Below are positions 25,719 through 33,699 of a stretch of 64,000 bases of DNA, piece after piece. The position numbers and the translations under genes are program-made. The DNA lies in NCBI GenBank assembly GCA_002365595.1, contig DFAM01000010.1, positions 128,895-192,894 of the forward strand, read 5' to 3'. The notes under the pieces were generated by a model. That model worked only from the letters and a program-made list of their open reading frames with translations. It was not told the origin of the DNA and searched no databases. The DNA comes from Acinetobacter sp. UBA3106. GTDB taxonomy: Bacteria > Pseudomonadota > Gammaproteobacteria > Pseudomonadales > Moraxellaceae. Every line of letters starts with the position of its first letter. The stretch's first letter is position 1.

Positions 25719-25736
25719 CAACCGACAGGTTGGTTG
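25719..25736. promoter_or_regulatory. TetR-type operator, site D (divergent promoter region)
   Basis: CAACCGAC-AG-GTTGGTTG matches the palindrome in 15 of 16 arm positions. It lies 117 bases upstream of the acyl-CoA dehydrogenase start. Its centre is 33 bp from that of site E, about three helical turns, so both sites face the same side of the DNA. Confidence 0.8.
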
Positions 25737-25751
25737 ATTTATTTAATTTAT

Positions 25752-25769
25752 CAACCAACTTGTTGGTTG
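25752..25769. promoter_or_regulatory. TetR-type operator, site E (perfect palindrome)
   Basis: CAACCAAC-TT-GTTGGTTG is an exact palindrome (16 of 16 arm positions), extended by one further T/A pair on each side. It lies in the 415-base region between the divergent acyl-CoA dehydrogenase and enolase-superfamily genes. The remaining 250 bases up to the enolase gene show no further gene or hairpin. Confidence 0.85.
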
Positions 25770-26016
25770 ACATTTTTAAAATTCGTATTTACATTACTGA
25801 AAGACCGCTCGGGATGCTTATTTTTGCTGATGAATGAAAATAAAATTTCGAGCTGGCGTATAGCAGAGGCAACAATAAATAAGCTTTGCCAAAGCTAAAA
25901 ATATATAGGGAATCAAAAGATTTACAGTGATATCAGGACGCAGTTTTAGCTCATAGATTTGAGCCGGGCTTGATCACACAGCTAAAACAAGCAAGAACAA
26001 CGGAAGGGACTGAAGT

Positions 26017-27210
26017 ATGCCAAAGATTGTAAAAGTAGAATGTTTTCCAGTATCTACACCACTGAAAAAGCCGGTTATTATGCCGAATACGCGTATCACC
26101 TCAATCGATAGCGTTGTGTTAAAAATCACATGTGATGATGGAACAGTGGGCATTTCAGATTCAGGTGATACTTCTTCTTGGTATCGCGGTGAATTGCAGG
26201 AATCAATTATTGCCATGATCACACGCGTGATTGCGCCACGTATTTTGATTGGGGAAGACCCGCGCAATATTGAAAAAATTGTGGCAAAAATGGACTTGCT
26301 GGTTCGCGACAATAACCAAGCCAAAGCGACTGTTGACTTTGCATTACATGATTTAAAAGGCAAGTTATATGGCGTTCCAGTCTATGACTTGTTGGGTGGC
26401 CGTACTACTCAAGGTTCACGCCAAGGCTGGGTACTTTCAGCAGGTAAGCCGGAAGATGTAGCAGCTGAAGCGCAAAAAGCCAAAGCGCTTGGTTTTGAAC
26501 TGTTCAAAATGAAAATTGGTCACGGTACATTGCAAGATGATATTGATATGGTTCATGCCGTACGTGACACTGTTGGTCAAGATGCCGTGTTAACCATTGA
26601 TGCCAACGGCTTCTGGAGTTATGAAAAAGCACTGCATGTGATTCGCCGTATTGATTCAGCTGGTTTGGATTTAATTGAACAGCCATTAGCGCATTGGGAT
26701 ATTGAAGGTATGGCGCGTTTACGTGCACAAGTTAAAACCCCGATTTATGCCGATGAATCTGCGCAAGAACTGCATAACCTGAAAGAAATTATTGACCGCC
26801 GTGCAGCAGATGGCCTGTTTATCAAACTGCAAAAAGTGGGCGGCTTGGTGAAAGCGCAGCGCTGGCTGACGATGGCACGTTTAGCTGGTCTGCCAGTACA
26901 TTGTGGTTGTATGATTGGTTCCGGTTTGGAACATAGTCCAGCTGCACATTTGTGGGTGGCAAATGAATGGGCATCACAAGGCTTGAATGAATCGATTGGT
27001 CCATTGCTGATTCACGGCACCATGGAAAGCAAAAACATTGCACCAGGTACCGATATTGCACTGAATATTCCGAAGTTTGAAAATGGCATGTGCTATCCAA
27101 ATGAAGGTCCAGGTTTGGGCATTCAGTTAAACGAAGAGTTCCTAATCAGCCACAAAACTCAAGGCGTGCAGGGCCGTGCGGTAGAGGGAAATAATGAGGT
27201 GGCTGCTTAA
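26017..27210 (+). CDS. Enolase-superfamily enzyme, muconate-lactonizing (MLE) subgroup
   Basis: The 397-residue product has the N-terminal capping domain and a TIM-barrel with the MLE-subgroup catalytic set: Lys164-x-Lys166 (FKMKIGH), metal ligands Asp195 (IDANG), Glu221 (LIEQPL) and Asp246 (YADES), and Lys270 (IKLQKVGG). Such enzymes abstract a proton alpha to a carboxylate; known reactions include cycloisomerisation, racemisation and dehydration. The context of CoA-transferases, acyl-CoA dehydrogenase and aromatic-acid transporter argues against the ordinary catechol (cat) pathway, whose other genes are absent. The substrate is unknown. GGAAGGGA precedes the ATG, and the stop overlaps the next start (TAATG). 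Confidence 0.85.
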   Translation: MPKIVKVECFPVSTPLKKPVIMPNTRITSIDSVVLKITCDDGTVGISDSGDTSSWYRGELQESIIAMITRVIAPRILIGEDPRNIEKIVAKMDLLVRDNNQAKATVDFALHDLKGKLYGVPVYDLLGGRTTQGSRQGWVLSAGKPEDVAAEAQKAKALGFELFKMKIGHGTLQDDIDMVHAVRDTVGQDAVLTIDANGFWSYEKALHVIRRIDSAGLDLIEQPLAHWDIEGMARLRAQVKTPIYADESAQELHNLKEIIDRRAADGLFIKLQKVGGLVKAQRWLTMARLAGLPVHCGCMIGSGLEHSPAAHLWVANEWASQGLNESIGPLLIHGTMESKNIAPGTDIALNIPKFENGMCYPNEGPGLGIQLNEEFLISHKTQGVQGRAVEGNNEVAA

Positions 27211-28376
27211 TGCTGCGTTCAGGCCCATTATCTCACCTGACTGTCATAGAGTTTGCAGGTCTTGGACCTGCACCTTTTGCAGGAATGATGCTTGCTGATC
27301 AAGGCGCGCGGGTGATCCGAATTGATCGCCCGGTCAAGCCTTCACAAGGTGGGATGGCTGCATTAACAGCAAGAGATGCCGATGTACTGGCACGTGGCAG
27401 AGAATCGATTGCCTTAAATCTTAAAGCGCCTGAAGCAAAAGAAATTGCTTTAAGACTGATTGAAAAAGCGGATATTTTAATTGAAGGCTTTCGACCAGGT
27501 GTGATGGAATCCTTAGGTTTAGGCCCTGATATCTGTTTAGAACGTAATCCGGCGCTGGTGTATGGACGGGTTACGGGATGGGGACAAACCGGTCCCTTGG
27601 CACAGGCGGCTGGACACGATATTAACTATATTTCCCTGACCGGTGCTTTGCATTCAACTGCTCGTGTCAATGGTCAGCCGACGCCGACGCCCGGTCTGAT
27701 TGGTGACTTCGGTGGAGGCGGCATGCTGCTGTTTTCAGGCGTGCTGGCTGCAGCTTTACATGCCAAACAGACCGGTGAAGGGCAAGTGGTCGATGCTGCG
27801 ATTACAGACGGTTCTGCATTGCTGACAGCGCTGATTCAGGGCTGGAGATCTGCAGGTTTATGGAATGACGAAGCCGGGACCAATAATGGTGATGGCGGCG
27901 CGCATTTCTATGACAGCTACCGCTGTGCAGATGGAAAATATATTTCGATTGGCCCAATGGAACCGCAGTTTTATGCGCTATTTCTGGAAAAATTGAATTT
28001 AACCGAAGATGCTGAATTCCAGATGCAATGGAATCAAAAAAAATGGCCAGAACTGAAACAACGTTTAACTGAAATCTTTTTGGCTAAAACACGGGATGAA
28101 TGGTGTGAAATCTTTGAAGGAACGGATGCCTGTTTTTCTCCGGTATTGAGTTTGTCAGAGGCGCCGCATCATCCGCATAATATAGCTCGCGAAACCTACA
28201 CAGTTGTGAATAATATTCTGCAGCCGAGTCCCGCGCCTAAATTCAGCAAGAGCAAAATTTTGCAATGCAATCCGGTTAGTCCTGCTGCAGTCAATACGCA
28301 GGATATTTTAACTGAACTGGGTTACAGCAGCGAAGAGCGGGATCATTTATTAAAAACCGCTGCGCAGCAGGCCTAG
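27210..28376 (+). CDS. CaiB/BaiF family CoA-transferase, alpha-methylacyl-CoA racemase-like
   Basis: The 388-residue product starts GPLSHLTVIEFAGLGPAPFAGMMLADQGARVIRIDRP, the form typical of alpha-methylacyl-CoA racemases within the type III CoA-transferase fold; the Asp in VVDAAITDGSALL (about residue 198) is in the catalytic position and GHDINYISLTGALHS (about 136-150) is also racemase-like. It may invert a 2-methylacyl-CoA or 2-arylpropionyl-CoA centre so that the acyl-CoA dehydrogenase can act (inference). It overlaps the enolase-family gene by one base, so the two are translationally coupled. It is the second enzyme of this fold in the cluster. Confidence 0.85.
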   Translation: MLRSGPLSHLTVIEFAGLGPAPFAGMMLADQGARVIRIDRPVKPSQGGMAALTARDADVLARGRESIALNLKAPEAKEIALRLIEKADILIEGFRPGVMESLGLGPDICLERNPALVYGRVTGWGQTGPLAQAAGHDINYISLTGALHSTARVNGQPTPTPGLIGDFGGGGMLLFSGVLAAALHAKQTGEGQVVDAAITDGSALLTALIQGWRSAGLWNDEAGTNNGDGGAHFYDSYRCADGKYISIGPMEPQFYALFLEKLNLTEDAEFQMQWNQKKWPELKQRLTEIFLAKTRDEWCEIFEGTDACFSPVLSLSEAPHHPHNIARETYTVVNNILQPSPAPKFSKSKILQCNPVSPAAVNTQDILTELGYSSEERDHLLKTAAQQA

Positions 28377-28499
28377 TAATGATTCACCTTTTGCAGTATA
28401 GGAAATCCGTTTCCTTTACTGTGGCTTTAAATCGTGAGCACTGAAAATACAAGGATGTGATTTCAGTAACAAAAAATCTAAAATTAAGTGAGATTCAGG

Positions 28500-29867
28500 A
28501 TGACTCAGAACACGACAGAACGCATGGACGTTCAAGAATTTATCGATGGGATTCCCGTATCCAGACTGCAAAAACTCATTATTTTGCTCTGTTTTTGTGT
28601 AGCAGCTTTGGATGGTTTTGATATTGCAGCCGTTGGATTTATTGCTCCGGCACTCATTGCCGAATGGTCGCTGACACCCGCAGATTTAGCGCCTTTATTT
28701 TTATCAGGCGTGTTTGGTCTGATGTTGGGGGCATTCTTGTTTGGTCCATTGGCCGATAAGTTTGGCCGTAAAAAGATCATTATCTGGAGCGTGGTGATTT
28801 TCAGTATCGGTACACTCATTTCCGCATTTTCACCGAATTTAACCTTCCTGATCGTCCTTCGATTCTTAACAGGTTTAGGCTTGGGCGGGGCAATGCCAAA
28901 TGCAGTCACCATCACTTCTGAATACTGCCCGACAAAACGTCGCTCGACTTTGGTTACCGTGATGTTCTGTGGCTATACCATTGGCGCAGCCATGGGCGGT
29001 TTATTGTCAGGTCAGCTCATTCAGATGATTGGCTGGCAAGGAATTCTCATCATTGGTGGAGCTGCACCCTTAGTGATTTTACCTTTGCTGTATTTCTTTA
29101 TGCCTGAATCATTGCGCTTTATGGTGTTGAATAAATTCCCTAAAGAAAAAATTGATCGAGTCATTCAAAAAATGGCGCCTGAAGGTCAAGCGATCCCGGA
29201 ATTGGTGGCTTCTGTAACTGAAAAACAGAATGTCAGTGTACGTGAGTTATTCAGTAAAGATTATTTCATGGGCACCATCTTGTTCTGGTGTGCATTTACC
29301 ATGGGCTCAATCATTATCTATATGATTTCAAGCTGGATGCCAACCATTCTGAAAAATGAAGGCTTTGATATGCAAAGCGCTTCATGGATTACTTCAGCAT
29401 TCCAGATTGGCGGTACTGTCGGTGCACTCATCATTGCCTTCTTTATGGATAAATTAGGTCATAGTCGTACACTCACGTTCTCTTACATTATTGGTGCTAT
29501 GTGTGTCCTGGCTTTAAGTTTTGGTGTTTCAAACTTAAGCACCTTGTTTATTGTCTTGGGTATCTTTGGTATTGGCGCAGGCATCAGTGGTTCACATGTG
29601 GGCATCCATGTGTTCTGTTCAAGCTATTATCCAACCCATTGCCGTTCAACCGGTGTGAGCTGGGCAGGTGGGGCAGGTCGTCTGGGTTCATTTGTCGGTT
29701 CTGGCGCCGTGGGTTGGTTAATGGTTTCAGGTCTTTCAGGTGAGCAGATTGTGAATTTATTGATGGTTCCGGCATTCTTGGCGGCAATCTCAATGTTCTT
29801 GCTGACCCGCTTGATGAAAAAGAACAAGACAACAGAAGCACTTCAGCTACAGAAAGCAAATATCTAA
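28500..29867 (+). CDS. MFS aromatic-acid:H+ symporter (AAHS family)
   Basis: The 455-residue product has twelve predicted membrane segments. The first contains ALDGFDIAAVGFIAPAL, the Asp-Gly-Phe-Asp signature of PcaK/BenK-type aromatic-acid symporters, and the loop between segments 2 and 3 holds the MFS motif GPLADKFGRKK. It imports an aromatic or cyclic acid with protons. It lies 123 bases after the second CoA-transferase gene in the same direction and is probably its uptake system. I place the start at the ATG at 28500 rather than the in-frame GTG at 28488, since AAGTGAG sits about eight bases before it. Confidence 0.88.
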   Translation: MTQNTTERMDVQEFIDGIPVSRLQKLIILLCFCVAALDGFDIAAVGFIAPALIAEWSLTPADLAPLFLSGVFGLMLGAFLFGPLADKFGRKKIIIWSVVIFSIGTLISAFSPNLTFLIVLRFLTGLGLGGAMPNAVTITSEYCPTKRRSTLVTVMFCGYTIGAAMGGLLSGQLIQMIGWQGILIIGGAAPLVILPLLYFFMPESLRFMVLNKFPKEKIDRVIQKMAPEGQAIPELVASVTEKQNVSVRELFSKDYFMGTILFWCAFTMGSIIIYMISSWMPTILKNEGFDMQSASWITSAFQIGGTVGALIIAFFMDKLGHSRTLTFSYIIGAMCVLALSFGVSNLSTLFIVLGIFGIGAGISGSHVGIHVFCSSYYPTHCRSTGVSWAGGAGRLGSFVGSGAVGWLMVSGLSGEQIVNLLMVPAFLAAISMFLLTRLMKKNKTTEALQLQKANI

Positions 29868-29896
29868 TTTTAGATAAATTTCAATACAAGACAGCT

Positions 29897-29926
29897 AACC
29901 AGCGATGAAAATCGCTGGTTTTCTAT
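29897..29926 (+). terminator. Rho-independent terminator
   Basis: AACCAGCGAT (29897-29906) and ATCGCTGGTT (29911-29920) form a perfect 10-bp stem with a GAAA tetraloop, followed by TTCTATTT. It ends the enolase/CoA-transferase/transporter operon. Confidence 0.85.
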
Positions 29927-29975
29927 TTGAGCTGTAGCATAAAACTTTTAAGTCTTTAATCACTGCAAATTTAAA

Positions 29976-30269
29976 TCAGCCCTTATTCAATAGTGTGCGG
30001 CTTAAAGTAAAATTTGAGAGCAAACGAATCGTAAACTTATCGTCGTTGACTGTCAGGGTTCTAAACAAAGGGAAAATATAATTCTCGACAGCGTGCTTTT
30101 TAATCACTGTTATTTTATGTTCAATGGATTTTGATCTATTCTCAAAAAACAATTCAATATATGAATTTGACCAGACCAATATAATCCTGCGCTTCATTCT
30201 ATATGTATCTATAGCAGCATTAAAAACTGAATTAAAAAATTTAGGATAGTTAAAATATTGTTTATTCAT
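29976..30269 (-). CDS. Hypothetical 97-residue protein (doubtful)
   Basis: This minus-strand frame encodes a basic, aromatic-rich protein with no recognised domain, no signal peptide and no clear membrane segment. No good ribosome site precedes the ATG. The residue mix is plausible for a small cytoplasmic protein, but the region is AT-rich and such frames also arise by chance. It is the only candidate between the AAHS transporter and the Bcr/CflA transporter (29868-30553); 30270-30553 shows nothing else. Confidence 0.35.
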   Translation of the reverse strand: MNKQYFNYPKFFNSVFNAAIDTYRMKRRIILVWSNSYIELFFENRSKSIEHKITVIKKHAVENYIFPLFRTLTVNDDKFTIRLLSNFTLSRTLLNKG

Positions 30270-30553
30270 AAATTTATCTGAAGAACAGCACGACAGAATT
30301 TGGAAGGTACCCTAATAAGTTGTTAAGAAGTTCAGCAATTTTTTTTATTAAATAATCAAGAGTAATTATTTTGAATCATTTTCTTAGAGTTCATTTATCT
30401 AATTAATCTCAGCTTGTTTTTAGAAGCCGGAATGCCTGAATAATACAGCCTGATCCAGTAGTTAATTTTCACATTTTAACCAGGAGGATGAAGCAAAAAT
30501 CAGCCCAAGCTGCTCTCATACTTCGTGAGAAAACAGGAACTGAGCGCTGTAAT

Positions 30554-31762
30554 TCACGATTTAACTTGGACGACACGCAAGTGATAATGTGAAAAATAAA
30601 CGCTAGGCAAAGCGGTAATGAACATAATAATGCTCATGTTTTGCAGAATATTAAACGGAAGAATAGATAAGAATACCGTCATAATAAAACCGCAGAAAAA
30701 TTGGATGCTTCCCATTAAGGCACTGGCAAGACCTGCTTGTTTGGCCTGATTTTGCATGACGATTGCCATGGAGTTAGGGCCTGTCAGTCCTATACCGCTG
30801 ACCAGTAAAAATAATCCTGACAATATCAGGTAGGGTGAACTCGTATATATCCAAGCACTAAAACTAACGATAAGAATACCGGACAGTTGAACCAAGGCAC
30901 CCAATAGAAATAACTGATGGACTGAATAATATTGAATTAATCGTTTATTTAAGAATGCAAATAACATTAAACCTAAAGCATTCATTCCAAACAGATACGC
31001 GAAATACTGCTCTGGCACATTTAAGAAATGTATAAATAAATTGGAAGATGCACCGATATAACAATACAGTGTGCCGTACAATAAGGTTCCGGCAAACATG
31101 GGCAATGCAAAAGAAGGATCTTTAAATAACTTAATATAGCTGTGCGTAATCTCTTTGGCTGAGATATTTATGCGCTTTGATTGAGCAAGCGTTTCATGAA
31201 AAAAGAAATGTACCAAAATTAAGGTAATGATACCGATTGCAGTCAGCAGATAAAAAATACTGGACCAATGGAAATACTGAATTAATAGCGCACCTAAAAT
31301 TGGTGCCAAGATGGGTGCTAAACCTAATGCCAACAGCATTGTTGAAAATACTTTAGCTGACTCGGTCATATTCAGCCGGTCGCGAATTGCTGCCCGTGCG
31401 ATCACAACGCCTGCACAGCCACCTAAAGCCTGTAATACACGAAAGATGAGTAGTGCCGTCTCATTCGGAGCTATTGCACAGCAGAAACTGGCAATAATAT
31501 AAATCCCCAAGCCCCAATAAAGCAGCGGCTTCCTGCCATAACGGTCACTGAGTGGACCATACACAATTTGTCCGAAAGCTAAACCCAAAAAGTAGGCACC
31601 TAGGGTATTTGCAATAGTTTGTGTGTTGACATGATATTCGTCCGCCATCATCGGTAAAGCAGGTAAATACATGTCAGTGGATAAGGCGCTAAACGCAGTC
31701 AGCAGAGTCAGCAAAAATACCCAACCGAGTGTATACGAAGGTGCGGTTGCGGTTTGATTCAT
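30554..31762 (-). CDS. Bcr/CflA-family MFS drug efflux transporter
   Basis: The 402-residue product has twelve membrane segments. The start AFSALSTDMYLPALPMMADEYHVN is the Bcr/CflA signature, QIVYGPLSDRYGRKPLLYWG is the MFS motif between segments 2 and 3, and a drug-antiporter motif C-like APILAPILGALL lies in segment 5. Members export bicyclomycin, chloramphenicol, sulfonamides or small metabolites by proton antiport. It is monocistronic. The ribosome site is weak, and the ATG chosen begins the first membrane segment. The substrate cannot be predicted. Confidence 0.88.
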   Translation of the reverse strand: MNQTATAPSYTLGWVFLLTLLTAFSALSTDMYLPALPMMADEYHVNTQTIANTLGAYFLGLAFGQIVYGPLSDRYGRKPLLYWGLGIYIIASFCCAIAPNETALLIFRVLQALGGCAGVVIARAAIRDRLNMTESAKVFSTMLLALGLAPILAPILGALLIQYFHWSSIFYLLTAIGIITLILVHFFFHETLAQSKRINISAKEITHSYIKLFKDPSFALPMFAGTLLYGTLYCYIGASSNLFIHFLNVPEQYFAYLFGMNALGLMLFAFLNKRLIQYYSVHQLFLLGALVQLSGILIVSFSAWIYTSSPYLILSGLFLLVSGIGLTGPNSMAIVMQNQAKQAGLASALMGSIQFFCGFIMTVFLSILPFNILQNMSIIMFITALPSVYFSHYHLRVVQVKS

Positions 31763-32258
31763 TTTTTTCTGCCTGAAAATATAAGTTTATGGAATTCAAT
31801 AAAAATTATTTTATGGTTTGATGAGCTCTGCCATCGATCCTGTAATAGATGAAAATTCAAGTTCTTCATATGCATTTAACGGTATTCTATAAATATATTT
31901 TTAATCTATCAACTGGTTGTTTGGTTTTTTAATAAATAGGTCTCATATGTATTTTATTGTCGGGCCAAAAGCATTAAAGACCGTTTTAAAATCAGACTGG
32001 TTACATACCTCGAATACTAAGAGCAGCTCGGTTTTTTATGTCCGTAAATTATTGTGTGCTAGTGATTTTATTTGTTATGAAATCTGTGCAATGCAGTACA
32101 TCATGTTGATGGGGTAACTTAATAGAGTTCAAAATAGAGTTCAAAATAATCAACAAAATAATAATTATGCTGTTTGCTTTTTTTCGTTATAAGGTCGATG
32201 TGCCAGATAACCTGAGTTAGGGGTCACCCACTTAACCTCCTTTTTGGGAGTAAAGACC
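31763..32258. other. Intergenic gap, no certain gene
   Basis: A frame of 56 codons (31947-32117) has an AGG before its ATG but no recognisable feature, and I do not accept it. A direct repeat of AGAGTTCAAAAT occurs twice in tandem near 32124-32149. The gap ends with GGGAG before the next gene. Confidence 0.4.
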
Positions 32259-32837
32259 ATGAATATCCCTAAAATATTAATGATTAGCGGATGGGTTGTC
32301 CTATCCGCACCTGCCATCCTGGCCGCTGAAAGCAAAGGTGGCATGCAGGCTACCTCTTCAGCATCTGACCAGAAGGCAATCGCCAGCGCAATGAGCGCAG
32401 CACCGAAAAAAGTCGGTGCAGCAGCAACTATTGTGGCCATAGGCTCAGATGGCAAGATGCGTACTTTGCGCAAAGGTAGTAATGGTTTTACCTGCATGCC
32501 TGACAATCCGACGACCCCAGGTCCAGACCCGATGTGTATGGACAAGGCAGCCCTAGAATGGGCGGAAGCCTGGATAGGCCATAAAAAGCCAACTGTAGGT
32601 AAAATCGGCTTTATGTATATGTTAGCGGGTGGGACCGATGCCAGTAATACAGACCCTTATGCACAAAAACCTACGACCGGTAACCAATGGATCAAGACCG
32701 GCCCTCACGTCATGATTGTCGGTGCTGAACCTGGCTTTTATGACATGTATCCAAAAAGTGCCCAACCGGATACGACTATACCTTACGTGATGTGGCCCGG
32801 AACACAATACCAGCACTTGATGATCCCGGTTAAGTAA
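32259..32837 (+). CDS. Exported protein of unknown function
   Basis: The 192-residue product has a signal peptide (MNIPKILMISGWVVLSAPAILA-A). The mature part is soluble, with KGSNGFTCMPDNPTTPGPDPMCMDKAALEW (about residues 73-102), where two Cys could form a disulfide, a Met-rich stretch IGFMYMLAGGTDASNTDPYA, and a C-terminal half with TGPHVMIVGAEPGFYDMYP. I recognise no named domain. GGGAG eight bases before the ATG at 32259 decides the start over an in-frame TTG at 32244. It is monocistronic. A periplasmic role is inferred from the signal peptide only. Confidence 0.75.
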   Translation: MNIPKILMISGWVVLSAPAILAAESKGGMQATSSASDQKAIASAMSAAPKKVGAAATIVAIGSDGKMRTLRKGSNGFTCMPDNPTTPGPDPMCMDKAALEWAEAWIGHKKPTVGKIGFMYMLAGGTDASNTDPYAQKPTTGNQWIKTGPHVMIVGAEPGFYDMYPKSAQPDTTIPYVMWPGTQYQHLMIPVK

Positions 32838-33033
32838 ATGCAGATAAGACTAGGCTAGAAACTGACTCATCATTTGAAGAGAACAGCCAGTTTTCTATTG
32901 CAGCAGTCCGCCTTATACGACTGCTGCAATTTAAATTCATTTCAGAATTTAAACGATACTTCTGTAAGGTGAACTCAAAAAAGTGAGCTCAGAGCTAAGC
33001 ACCAACCAGCCATTTTTAGTTAAGAATTTTGAA

Positions 33034-33363
33034 TTATTGCTTTGTAGTTTTTGCTTGCATGTCCTGATCGGTATTCAGCCATTCAATTTTCTTCACCCGA
33101 TCGTTCACAATGGTAATGGTATACAGCATATTTTCAACTTCATAGGTATAGTCCATGGCCAGATAACGGTTTTTACCTTCTTTGAGTTCATGTGTAATCA
33201 TGGAACTTGGAGATAAATCCATACGAGTTTGCATGTCGGTATAAGAATCTCCTAACGTAATGGACTGACCGGCTGGAGTGCGTATCGACGATGTCTCATT
33301 CGCTGCATGCGTAAATGATATTGCTGACAAAAAAATAATTAGAATTAAGTGCTTAAGTAACAT
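33034..33363 (-). CDS. Small periplasmic protein of unknown function (DUF2845-like)
   Basis: The 109-residue product has a signal peptide (MLLKHLILIIFLSAISFTHA-A). The mature part (SIRTPAGQSITLGDSYTDMQTRM..., then DYTYEVENMLYTITIVNDRVKKIEWL) resembles the small two-layer folds of DUF2845/SmpA-type periplasmic proteins, where a GDS-x-x-x-M motif precedes a helix. GGGGA before the ATG at 33363 decides the start; the longer frame from 33468 only adds a second hydrophobic stretch. The following gap to 33699 (about 335 bases) contains the promoter of the Mrp gene and nothing else I can identify. Confidence 0.65.
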   Translation of the reverse strand: MLLKHLILIIFLSAISFTHAANETSSIRTPAGQSITLGDSYTDMQTRMDLSPSSMITHELKEGKNRYLAMDYTYEVENMLYTITIVNDRVKKIEWLNTDQDMQAKTTKQ

Positions 33364-33699
33364 GTTATCCCCAAAATAAAATGAAAAACAAAATAATAAA
33401 CCAATATAAAGAACAAAATAGCAGCAAGTCTGTAGCAAAATTATTAACAGAAATAGGGTACATACCACTTAAATTAATCTAATTTAAAACGGTTTATTGT
33501 TGTATGCACTTGCTATCTACATGAGTTCAACCAGAGTCTTGCAGAAATAAATAAACATACACTACGGAATAATCCAGGCTATCAATTCATTTAAATTAAT
33601 TCTCACATTCAGCAAGCCAGAGAGAACTATGCTTAACCTTCGCTGCATTTAAAGCTAAACTATACTATTCAGCTGTATGTCCGTACTTGGAGTAAACTT

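Noticed and set aside
26017..27210. CatB (muconate cycloisomerase) of the catechol pathway
   Set aside because: The catalytic residues fit the MLE subgroup, but no catA/catC/catM or other catechol genes are nearby and the context is CoA-dependent, so the catechol role is not supported.
31906..31923. Sixth match to the TetR palindrome (CTATCAAC-TG-GTTGTTTG, 13 of 16)
   Set aside because: It is not in front of a gene of the catabolic cluster, its left arm is weak at the conserved CAACC positions, and a match of this quality could occur by chance in AT-rich DNA.
31917..32117. Plus-strand open frame of 66 codons
   Set aside because: No domain, no signal peptide and an AT-driven composition; the internal ATG with a weak AGG is insufficient support.
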